64,000 nt of DNA from Candidatus Thiovulum stygium (GTDB lineage: Bacteria > Campylobacterota > Campylobacteria > Campylobacterales > Thiovulaceae): the NCBI GenBank assembly GCA_021582295.1, contig CP091137.1:1630001-1694000 (forward strand), read 5' to 3'. The notes under the pieces were generated by a model. That model worked only from the letters and a program-made list of their open reading frames with translations, did not search any database and was not told where the DNA came from. The translations under genes were made by a program, and so were the position numbers. Positions 19,512-26,440 of the stretch are shown here, piece by piece. Within the stretch, counting starts at the first letter, position 1, and each line of letters begins with the position of its first letter.

Positions 19512-19546
19512 GATGAGGTCGGAAAATAAAAAATTAGAACCTCATC
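19512..19546. terminator. Inverted GATGAGGT pair, probable terminator between mrp and modC
   Basis: GATGAGGT at 19512-19519 and ACCTCATC at 19539-19546 form an 8-bp stem with a 19-base AT-rich loop between two convergent genes; A/T runs follow on both sides. Arms are exact copies of the octamer repeated throughout the window. Confidence 0.6.
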
Positions 19547-19567
19547 GAAATAAAAACTTATATTTTA

Positions 19568-20209
19568 TTAAACTGCTTTTAATTCTCCATCAATAATTTT
19601 ATAAACTCGATCTGAAAGTTTCTCGATATCAGCCATATCGTGGCTAACTAATAAAAAAGTCAGATTAAACTCTTTTGAAATTTTTGCTAATTCATCTCGC
19701 AGTTTTTCTCGCAATTCACTATCGATAGCTGAAAATGGTTCATCTAAAAGTAAAATTTTTGGTTCTGACAAAATTGCTCGACCAAGTGCGACTCTCTGTT
19801 TTTGTCCGCCAGAAAGTTGATCAGGTTTTTGATTTTTAAAATTTTCTAATTCTAATATTTGCAACATTTTATCAAGTTTAGATATATCTTTTTTATCTTT
19901 CATGCCAAATTTTAGATTTTCTGTAATTGTCATATTTGGGAAAAGTGCATAATCTTGAAATACAAATCCAGTTTTTCTTTTTTGTGGAATTAAATATATA
20001 TTTTTATCTTGCCAAATAATATTATCTACTTTTATAAAACCTTCTGATTTTTCAAGTCCAGCTATAATTCTTAAAAGTGTTGTTTTTCCTGAACCGCTTT
20101 GACCAATAATTCCGATTCGTTCTCCGTTTTGAATAGTTAAATTTGCCTTTAATTCAGTATTAAATAAATTTTTAGATATATTTATTTCAATCATATTATT
20201 GATTTCCAT
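19568..20209 (-). CDS. modC: Molybdate-type ABC transporter ATP-binding protein
   Basis: ATPase of a molybdate/tungstate importer. 213 aa. Walker A GQSGSGKTT, Q-loop FVFQDYALFP, signature LSGGQKQRVALGRA, Walker B LLLDEPFSAID, and H-loop LLVSHD are all present. The C-terminal MOP/TOBE regulatory domain of E. coli ModC (352 aa) is absent. Start overlaps the end of modB by 14 bases. Substrate is inferred from the ModA-like and ModB-like partners; tungstate is equally possible. Confidence 0.87.
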   Translation of the reverse strand: MEINNMIEINISKNLFNTELKANLTIQNGERIGIIGQSGSGKTTLLRIIAGLEKSEGFIKVDNIIWQDKNIYLIPQKRKTGFVFQDYALFPNMTITENLKFGMKDKKDISKLDKMLQILELENFKNQKPDQLSGGQKQRVALGRAILSEPKILLLDEPFSAIDSELREKLRDELAKISKEFNLTFLLVSHDMADIEKLSDRVYKIIDGELKAV

Positions 20210-20885
20210 CTTTATTATTAAATTTAAAAATTATAACTAGAACTATAAAACTTAATAAAAATAAAAAACTAGCATATAAATGAGCTAAATCATAATTTAA
20301 AGCATCTACCTCATCATAAAGTGCCAAACTAGCAACTCGAGTCTCATTTGGAATATTTCCACCAATCATTAAAGCAACTCCAAATTCTCCAACAGTATGA
20401 GCAAAAGTTATAACTGAAGCTATAATTATAGATGATTTAATATTAGGAATTAATACAAATAATATTGTTTGAAAAGTACTTTTGCCAAGAGTAAAAGAGA
20501 CTTCTCGTAATGATTTTGGAAGAGCTGTAAAACCATTTTGAATTGGATGAATCATAAAAGGCAAACTAAAAATGATTGATGCAACGACCAAACCTTCAAA
20601 AGAAAAAGCTAATCTTGTATTAAAAAAATATTCGATAAATTTGCCAAAATGACCTTCTGGATTAAATAATAAAAGCATATAAAATCCGAGAACAGATGGT
20701 GGCAAAACAAGAGGCATTGCTACAAGAGTTTCGATTATTGGTTTTGTTCGCGATGAGGTAATTGATAACCAATAGGCAATTGGTAACCCAAAAACTAGCA
20801 AAATTATAGTTGTTAATCCAGCTAATTTTAGAGTTAAAATTACCGTATTTAAAAAATCACTATTTAAAATTTCATTCAAAACCAT
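20196..20885 (-). CDS. modB: Molybdate-type ABC transporter permease
   Basis: Inner-membrane permease, 229 aa, with about five hydrophobic segments and the EAA-type loop that contacts the ATPase (LREVSFTLGKSTFQTILFVLIP). PLVLPPSVLGFYMLLLF and HTVGEFGVALMIGGNIP are typical of ModB. It overlaps the truncated modA gene by 14 bases upstream and modC downstream, an A-B-C operon order. Two octamers lie inside the gene (20308, 20752). Confidence 0.9.
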   Translation of the reverse strand: MVLNEILNSDFLNTVILTLKLAGLTTIILLVFGLPIAYWLSITSSRTKPIIETLVAMPLVLPPSVLGFYMLLLFNPEGHFGKFIEYFFNTRLAFSFEGLVVASIIFSLPFMIHPIQNGFTALPKSLREVSFTLGKSTFQTILFVLIPNIKSSIIIASVITFAHTVGEFGVALMIGGNIPNETRVASLALYDEVDALNYDLAHLYASFLFLLSFIVLVIIFKFNNKDGNQ

Positions 20886-21495
20886 ATTTTTTAAAGATCT
20901 CTTGACTATCGTTATTTAATAAATATTCTGCGAATTCTTTTGCTAAAGTTTTATTTTTTGCATATTTAGTTATTACAAAAGATTGAGCTAAAGGTTCATA
21001 TTGATTTCGATCGATTGCTTTATAAGTTAAAGCATCTTTACTATTTTTAATAAGTGAAAGAGCTACAAAACCAACATCAGCATTTCCGCTATCAACAAAT
21101 TGAATAGCTTGAGAAATATTCTCGCCAAAAACTAATTTATTCTCGACAAGCTTATATAAATTATATTTAACTAAAAGCTTAATAGCTAAAGCTCCATAAG
21201 GTGCAGTTTTAACATTTGCGATAGCAATTTTTTTGACTTCATCAGTTTTTAATTCTTCGATATTTAAATATTTACCATTTTTAGAATATAAAGCAATTAA
21301 GCCTTTAGTATATATTTTTGGTTTATCGAGAGCATCGCCATCAGCAAAAATTTTATCTGGATAAGTTTGATCAGCTGATAAAAAAATATCATAACTTAAG
21401 CCATTATGAAATTGAGTGTAACCTTTACCTGAAGCTCCATAAGTAACGATAACTTTATCGTTTTGATGGCTATTTTGGAATTTTAAATATTTCAT
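20872..21495 (-). pseudogene. modA: ModA molybdate-binding protein lacking its 5' end
   Basis: 207 codons remain of a periplasmic binding protein usually near 245-255 aa. The remaining part starts MKYLKFQNSHQNDKVIVTYGASGKG and has the domain pattern of ModA (FLSADQTYPDKI, AIANVKTAPYGALAIK, DVGFVALSLI). The signal peptide and first strand-helix unit are missing. Its apparent ATG is in the accessory repeat: from 21479 rightward the DNA is identical to 22747 onward. The break is therefore where the regulator cassette joined. Without a signal peptide the product would stay in the cytoplasm, so the importer is probably non-functional unless another ModA exists. Confidence 0.8.
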
Positions 21496-22177
21496 ATAGC
21501 GGAATACAAAAATGGAAAAATATAGGTATTCCGCAATATGTTTCCGAATATCTTGAAGTGTTAAATAGACTATCAGCTGAAGAGCGAGAAAAATATTTGA
21601 GGGAAAAATTAGAATTGAACATCTAATTTATTTTATGTAATCTTCTAACTTATCAAAAACCTCATCGAAATTGAAAGCTGATGAGGTTGAAACGAGAGTT
21701 ATTTGAATTCAGAAATAGTTTTTAAATTCCATTTGAGTTGAATATAAGATTTATTTGGAATTTCGATAGCGAAATCTCGAGCTTTTTCAGTTAATTTCCA
21801 CGAATTATTTTCTCGAATTTGAAACCCATTTTTCTCAAGAATTCGATTCATTTCGATAGCCGAAACATTTATAAATTCACCAAGTTTTGTAGGAATAAAA
21901 TATTCGTTTTCAAGATCAATTTGAAATCTTTTAAGAGGTTGTTCATTGAATTGAGTTCTCATGAATTTATCAAAACGATAAAGAACTAATTTATTTCGAG
22001 ATTGCAGATTATCAATAAAATCGAGAACTTCAAACGAGAAATCTTTATATTCTTTTAAGTTTTGTAGCTGTTCAACGAAATTTATATTTTGGTTTGGTTT
22101 CAGAATTTCGCTTTTTTGTTGTGGAATTGAATAAGTTCCAGTTTTGCGAATTGAAGGAAGAACTTCACGAGTTATCC
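21479..22177. repeat. Direct repeat R1 of the antirepressor cassette (about 0.7 kb)
   Basis: Near-identical to 22747-23445 (constant offset 1268 bases). It carries a 3' remnant of the small HTH gene (no start), an inverted octamer pair, and the reverse-strand C-terminal half of an antirepressor gene. A third, short copy lies at 24081-24166. Identity ends inside the antirepressor genes, close to the codons for RKTGTYSI. Confidence 0.9.
21659..21687. terminator. Inverted octamer pair at the 3' end of antirepressor 1
   Basis: ACCTCATC at 21659-21666 and GATGAGGT at 21680-21687 form an 8-bp stem with a 13-base loop, just past the stop of the reverse-strand antirepressor gene. The same structure is repeated at 22927-22955. 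Confidence 0.55.
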
Positions 22178-22487
22178 ATTTTTTAAATGTTTTAGCTTCA
22201 AATTTTTTAGAACCAATAATCGCACTATATAGTCCTGACTCATTAATCAAGATGATCGAACCTTGATTTTTAAAAAGTTCACCTATTTCGATGTTACCGA
22301 TATTTTTAAACCGTTCATCCATTTTAGATGATCGCAAAATGTCTTCATCGTCAATAAGTTTTAGCATTGCTTGAGTTTGGCTATAACTTAAGATTTCAGA
22401 TACATCTTTTGCGATAAACCATTCAATGCCATCAATTAAGACAATTCTTACTTTTAAGCCATTAAATTCTTTTGTTATAATTTGCAT
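21699..22487 (-). CDS. Bro-N-type antirepressor-like protein, cassette copy 1
   Basis: 262 aa. Residues 1 to about 110 form a Bro-N-like domain common in phage antirepressors (FNGLKVRIVLIDGIEWFIAKDVSEIL, LINESGLYSAIIGS, FKKWITREVLPSIRKTGTYSI). The C-terminal about 150 residues are almost the same as those of the gene at 22967-23761 and contain a possible DNA-binding winged-helix segment (LGEFINVSAIEMNRILEKNGFQIRENNSWKLTEKARDF). The N-terminal halves of the two paralogues differ. Divergent from the small HTH gene at 22682, with a 194-base shared control region. Biological role unknown; a regulatory or phage-derived switch is inferred. Confidence 0.8.
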   Translation of the reverse strand: MQIITKEFNGLKVRIVLIDGIEWFIAKDVSEILSYSQTQAMLKLIDDEDILRSSKMDERFKNIGNIEIGELFKNQGSIILINESGLYSAIIGSKKFEAKTFKKWITREVLPSIRKTGTYSIPQQKSEILKPNQNINFVEQLQNLKEYKDFSFEVLDFIDNLQSRNKLVLYRFDKFMRTQFNEQPLKRFQIDLENEYFIPTKLGEFINVSAIEMNRILEKNGFQIRENNSWKLTEKARDFAIEIPNKSYIQLKWNLKTISEFK

Positions 22488-22681
22488 AGTTTTCCTTAAA
22501 CTGGCAAATGAGAAAATCTTATGTTCCCAAAACCTGAAAATATTCCATTTGCCTAAATAAATTTTTTAATTTAGAATTAAAAATAAGTTTATTATATAAA
22601 AGCTTATTTTTAACTTAAAAACTGCCTTGAATATACATTAAACTATTTTAAAAGTATCAAAATTTACCTTAAAGGATTTTT

Positions 22682-22894
22682 ATGAATTATGTAGAATTTA
22701 AAAAACATCTTAAAAATCACAGAACCTCTATTAAAGATTTTTCGCAAATTTTAAATATTTCATATAGCGGAATACAAAAATGGAAAAATATAGGTATTCC
22801 GCAATATGTTTCCGAATATCTTGAAGTGTTAAATAGACTATCAGCTGAAGAGCGAGAAAAATATTTGAGGGAAAAATTAGAATTGAACATCTAA
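22682..22894 (+). CDS. Small helix-turn-helix protein, cassette copy 1
   Basis: 70 aa. A helix-turn-helix can be read at about residues 14-35 (TSIKDFSQILNISYSGIQKW), followed by a conserved short C-terminal tail (PQYVSEYLEVLNRLSAEER). Resembles small Cro/CI-type or phage-related DNA-binding proteins. Strong ribosome site (AAAGGA, 6-7 bases before ATG). Divergent from antirepressor 1. Truncated 3' copies of this gene occur at 21479 onward and 24081 onward. Target DNA unknown. Confidence 0.7.
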   Translation: MNYVEFKKHLKNHRTSIKDFSQILNISYSGIQKWKNIGIPQYVSEYLEVLNRLSAEEREKYLREKLELNI

Positions 22895-23445
22895 TTTATT
22901 TTATGTAATCTTCTAACTTAACAAAAACCTCATCGAAATTGAAAGCTGATGAGGTTGAAACGAGAGTTATTTGAATTCAGAAATAGTTTTTAAATTCCAT
23001 TTGAATTGAATATAAGATTTATTTGGAATTTCGATAGCGAAATCTCTAGCTTTTTCAGTTAATTTCCACGAATTATTTTCTCGAATTTGAAACCCATTTT
23101 TCTCAAGAATTCGATTCATTTCGATAGCTGAAACATTTATAAATTCACCAAGTTTTGTAGGAATAAAATATTCGTTTTCAAGATCAATTTGAAATCTTTT
23201 AAGAGGTTGTTCATTGAATTGAGCTCTCATGAATTTATCAAAACGATAAAGAACTAATTTATTTCGAGATTGCAGATTGTCAATAAAATCTAGAACTTCA
23301 AACGAGAAATCTTTATATTCTTTTAAGTTTTGTAGCTGTTCAACGAAATTTATATTTTGGTTTGGTTTCAGAATTTCGCTTTTTTGTTGTGGAATTGAAT
23401 AAGTTCCAGTTTTGCGAATTGAAGGAATAACTTCACCAGCTAACC
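22747..23445. repeat. Direct repeat R2 of the antirepressor cassette (about 0.7 kb)
   Basis: Second long copy of the unit at 21479-22177. Only scattered single-base differences are visible by eye. It includes the 3' two-thirds of the HTH gene, the intergenic inverted octamer pair (22927-22955) and the shared C-terminal part of antirepressor 2. Confidence 0.9.
22927..22955. terminator. Inverted octamer pair between HTH 1 and antirepressor 2
   Basis: ACCTCATC at 22927-22934 and GATGAGGT at 22948-22955, loop 13 bases, between two convergent genes; probable bidirectional terminator. Confidence 0.6.
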
Positions 23446-23761
23446 ATTTTTGAAACGGAATTGCTTTCGGTTTATCTGAACGAGCAAGAAAGAAATATAA
23501 ACCTGATTCTAATAAAACAGACATTTGTTGTTTGCCACCAAGGGTGCCAATCGGTTTGGTATCCTTCCATTCATTTGGAATATGCTCTAATAAAGTGCTA
23601 TTAAATCGTGTATATCCAAGGGCTATTGCGACATCTTTTGCGACAAAAAATATATTTTCATTTTCATCTGTAAAAGTTCTAATTTTGTTTGTTTCGTCAA
23701 ACTGATATTCTATAATATCAAAATTCAAAGATAAATCCTTTTTTATAATATTGAGTGGCAT
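22967..23761 (-). CDS. Bro-N-type antirepressor-like protein, cassette copy 2
   Basis: 264 aa. N-terminal Bro-N domain, residues about 20-115 (IRTFTDENENIFFVAKDVAIALGY, LLESGLYFFLARSDKPKAIPFQKWLAGEVIPSIRKTG), clearly different from that of the paralogue at 21699 except in the general fold. From IRKTGTYSIPQQKSEIL to the C-terminus the two proteins are the same apart from two visible substitutions (T/A in FMR.QF and L/F in YIQ.KW). Divergent from HTH 2 at 23851. Function inferred only by family: in phages Bro-N proteins relieve repression by partner repressors. Confidence 0.8.
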   Translation of the reverse strand: MPLNIIKKDLSLNFDIIEYQFDETNKIRTFTDENENIFFVAKDVAIALGYTRFNSTLLEHIPNEWKDTKPIGTLGGKQQMSVLLESGLYFFLARSDKPKAIPFQKWLAGEVIPSIRKTGTYSIPQQKSEILKPNQNINFVEQLQNLKEYKDFSFEVLDFIDNLQSRNKLVLYRFDKFMRAQFNEQPLKRFQIDLENEYFIPTKLGEFINVSAIEMNRILEKNGFQIRENNSWKLTEKARDFAIEIPNKSYIQFKWNLKTISEFK

Positions 23762-23850
23762 TGATATTTTAAAGAATTTTATCTTTGAATAAACTTAAAT
23801 TGTTTTACAAAATAAAACAATTTTGTTTTACTTTGTAAAAGGACTCAAAA

Positions 23851-24075
23851 TTGACTTATCAAGAATATGAAAATAAAATTAAAACTCTAAATTTATCGTC
23901 AAGTAAATTAGCAAAAATAATGGGAATGGCAAGAACAACTCCGTCAGCTGTTTGGAAAAGAAAAAATGAGATACCAATACCAATTGAAAGATTTTTAGAA
24001 ATTTTTGAAAGATTAGAAGAAGATGAGAGGGTTTTATTTATTCACAATAAATTAAAAAATTGTGCGATTCGTTAG
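23851..24075 (+). CDS. Small helix-turn-helix protein, cassette copy 2
   Basis: 74 aa with TTG start (AAAGGA 8 bases upstream). Helix-turn-helix at about 15-38 (LSSSKLAKIMGMARTTPSAVW), then IPIPIERFLEIFERLEEDERVLF, which parallels the tail of HTH 1 in layout but not in sequence. The final codons (NCAIR) and stop come from a 20-base sequence equal to the 5' tip of the group II intron seen at 41518, so the natural C-terminus has probably been replaced. Divergent from antirepressor 2. Confidence 0.65.
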   Translation: MTYQEYENKIKTLNLSSSKLAKIMGMARTTPSAVWKRKNEIPIPIERFLEIFERLEEDERVLFIHNKLKNCAIR

Positions 24076-24081
24076 ATAGAC
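24062..24081 (+). mobile_element. Solo 5' tip of a group II intron at a cassette breakpoint
   Basis: GTGCGATTCGTTAG followed by ATAGAC matches the first about 20 bases of the intron fragment at 41518 (one difference, A for T) and the reverse-strand copy at 62501-62520. It lies exactly where HTH 2 stops and the short repeat R3 begins. Confidence 0.6.
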
Positions 24082-24166
24082 GAGAAAAATATTTGAGGGA
24101 AAAATTAGAATTGAACATCTAATTTATTTTATGTAATCTTCTAACTTAACAAAAACCTCATCGAAA
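24081..24166. repeat. Short repeat R3, 3' remnant of the HTH gene
   Basis: 86 bases matching 22853-22938: the last codons of the HTH gene, its stop and one octamer copy (24155-24162). No start codon or HTH remains. It is the right-hand edge of the accessory island. Confidence 0.85.
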
Positions 24167-24225
24167 TCGAAATTTCTTAATGTGATAAAATAACACAACT
24201 AAAATTTTATAAAACGGAGTTTTCG

Positions 24226-25425
24226 ATGAGGTCTAAATTTAAAAATTTAACTTTTTTATCGTTTTCAGCTTCAACTTTGCTTTTTGCTGGAAATTTAACT
24301 GTTTATCCAAATTGGAATCTATTTGGCGATTCAATTGAAATTGATTTAAATAAAACTTTTAATAAGTATAGTGATATTAAAATTATTTGGAGTTTTAATA
24401 ATTTGACTCAAGAATGGAATCCATATGGAAATAGTGAAACTTATCTTGAAAAAATTGCAAAAACAAACTATCAATCAGCAAATAAAATAGGTGCGAGAAA
24501 TGGCTTTTGGGTTTTTAATGATAGCAACAATACTTTTACAATTGAGATTAATCCCGAAACTAATATTTCAAACGGAACAAATTCAACAATTGAAAACAAT
24601 ATAAGCTCATCAGCACGAAAGTTCCTAAATGTTCCGCGAACTTTTACACGAGACGATACAAATAATATTGTTACCGAATCAACTTTTGGCTTAAAATGGG
24701 AAGATACACATCATTCAAAAGATACAACTATGAACTATAACGATGCTGATAGTTATTGCGAAAACTTAGAACTTGGCGGAATTACCGATTGGCGAGTTCC
24801 AACACAAAAAGAGCTTTGGTTTTTGCATGACCGAAACTTAAGCAACCCAGCTTTAAGTTCAACTTTTAAAAATGTTGCAGTTGCAAATGATTTTTATGGT
24901 TCTTATTGGAGCAATCAAGCTGTAACATATTCAGGTTATGAAAGCTATAACTGGGGTGTATATTCAAGCAGTGGCTTTAATGGTTGGAAGACAAGAACTT
25001 CAAACTATTATGTTCGCTGTGTTTCTGGTGAGAGCCACTATGAAGATATAAATTTCAGTAGAGATAGTTCTAAAAATGTAGTTATTGATAATACAAATAA
25101 TTTAATGTGGCAAGATAGTTCTGGAGATGTTTCAAGAACTTGGAGAGAAGCTATTAGTTACTGTGAAAATTTAGATTTTGCAGGTTATTCTGATTGGCGA
25201 TTAGCCACGATTGAAGAGTTATATTCAATCACAGATCAACGAAAAAATTCAGATCCATTTGTAAATCAAAGCTTTCAAAATATTTCATCTAATTTGTATT
25301 GGTCATCAACTATAACTAAAAATTATACTTCCAATTCATGGCTTTTGAATTTCGACTATGGAGATGACTACTACAGCAATCAGGACGATTATATTTTGTT
25401 TCGTTGTCTTCGCAATAACCAATAA
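24226..25425 (+). CDS. Secreted protein with two DUF1566 (Lcl-like) domains
   Basis: 399 aa with an N-terminal signal peptide (about 1-22, cleavage near LLFAG). After a 100-residue lead region there are two DUF1566 domains: about 145-265 (GLKWEDTHHSKDTTMNYNDADSYCENLELGGITDWRVPTQKELW ... VRCVSG) and about 285-397 (LMWQDSSGDVSRTWREAISYCENLDFAGYSDWRLATIEELYSI ... FRCL). Each has the DWR.PT/AT.EEL core and cysteines near the ends that may pair. The family is common in marine Campylobacterota as surface proteins of unknown role. The start codon lies inside an octamer (GATGAGGT, 24225-24232), and an upstream GGAG fits this start. Confidence 0.8.
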   Translation: MRSKFKNLTFLSFSASTLLFAGNLTVYPNWNLFGDSIEIDLNKTFNKYSDIKIIWSFNNLTQEWNPYGNSETYLEKIAKTNYQSANKIGARNGFWVFNDSNNTFTIEINPETNISNGTNSTIENNISSSARKFLNVPRTFTRDDTNNIVTESTFGLKWEDTHHSKDTTMNYNDADSYCENLELGGITDWRVPTQKELWFLHDRNLSNPALSSTFKNVAVANDFYGSYWSNQAVTYSGYESYNWGVYSSSGFNGWKTRTSNYYVRCVSGESHYEDINFSRDSSKNVVIDNTNNLMWQDSSGDVSRTWREAISYCENLDFAGYSDWRLATIEELYSITDQRKNSDPFVNQSFQNISSNLYWSSTITKNYTSNSWLLNFDYGDDYYSNQDDYILFRCLRNNQ

Positions 25426-25440
25426 TCTCCACTCGTCATA

Positions 25441-25679
25441 TAAAACGACTTCCCCGTCAGACTTTGTCTGCCACCCCTTCTGAAGAAGGGGAATTTTGAA
25501 ACTATTCCCATCCTATTCGCCTCGCCCGTCATATTCGGGCTTGACCCGAATATCCATCAAGTTATAAAAAAACAATCAAACAAATTAGAAACCTCATCAA
25601 AATTAAAACGACTTCCCCGTCAGACTTTGTCTGCCACCCCTTCTGAAGAAGGGGAATTTTGAAACTATTCCCATCCTAT
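25441..25679. repeat. Two identical 76-bp repeats with hairpins, plus REP-like hairpin between
   Basis: 25441-25516 and 25604-25679 are the same 76 bases in direct orientation. Each folds into CAGAC/GTCTG and CCCCTTCT/AGAAGGGG stems. Between them (25529-25556) lies another hairpin with ATTCGGG/CCCGAAT arms, of the kind seen in REP-type elements, and one octamer (25591-25598). The whole non-coding gap 25426-25805 is more G+C-rich than its surroundings and holds no gene. Confidence 0.85.
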
Positions 25680-25805
25680 CATCAAATTAAATCAATTTTT
25701 AAAACTTAAAAAATATAAATTCAATTATATCTCAAACTATTTCTTTAAATTCCGAACATCTATTTTTGCTAAAATTGTGAAAAATAAAAATTCGGAGATA
25801 AATTA

Positions 25806-26435
25806 ATGCAGATATGTTCAAAAGAACAATTTTTAGAAATCATGAATGAACGACATGCTTGTAAGCTATTTAATTCTCAAAAAAAGATTTCTGAAGATAA
25901 TATAAATTATATTCTCGAAATTGGTCGTCTTTCAGCTTCATCTTTTGGAATGGAACATTGGCAATTTATAACTATTTCAGATAACGAAATTAAAAAAGAG
26001 ATTCAAAAAGCCTCTTGGAATCAACCACAAATTACCTCATCGACTCTCTTAATTGTTATTCTCGCTAGAAAAAATTTAAGATCAAATTCTAATTATGTAA
26101 TCGAAAGATTTAAATCAAAAGGTTTAAAAGATAATTTATTAGAAGCTTATTTAAATAAATATAGCACTTTTATAGATTCTCGAACAGATTTTGAAATTCT
26201 CGAATGGTCAAAACGACAAACTTATATCGCAATGGCAAATATGACAAATGGAGCTTCAGCAATTGGAATCGATAGTTGTCCAATTGAAGGTTTTGAAAGT
26301 GAAAAAGTTGAGTCAATTTTAAATATTGATAAAGACAATTTTGCTGTTTCGATTATTTTACCTTTTGGTTATAGATTAAATTCTCCAAAAATTAAAAATC
26401 GCAGATCTTTTGATGAGGTAGTTACAAAACTTTAA
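25806..26435 (+). CDS. Nitroreductase-family FMN oxidoreductase
   Basis: 209 aa, the normal size for the NfsB/NfnB-like group. N-terminal NERHACKLFNSQKKISEDNINYILEIGRLSASSFGMEHWQF carries the Arg-rich FMN phosphate contact and the SSFGMEHW strand. Central region and C-terminal ILPFGY motif are typical. Probable NAD(P)H-dependent reduction of a quinone or nitro compound; the physiological substrate cannot be read. Ribosome site GGAG precedes the ATG. Ends 5 bases before the PilB-like gene, so the two may be one transcript. Confidence 0.85.
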   Translation: MQICSKEQFLEIMNERHACKLFNSQKKISEDNINYILEIGRLSASSFGMEHWQFITISDNEIKKEIQKASWNQPQITSSTLLIVILARKNLRSNSNYVIERFKSKGLKDNLLEAYLNKYSTFIDSRTDFEILEWSKRQTYIAMANMTNGASAIGIDSCPIEGFESEKVESILNIDKDNFAVSIILPFGYRLNSPKIKNRRSFDEVVTKL

Positions 26436-26440
26436 CTATA

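Noticed and set aside
21479-24166. Complete prophage
   Set aside because: Only regulator-type genes are present; no integrase, terminase, capsid or lysis genes are seen.
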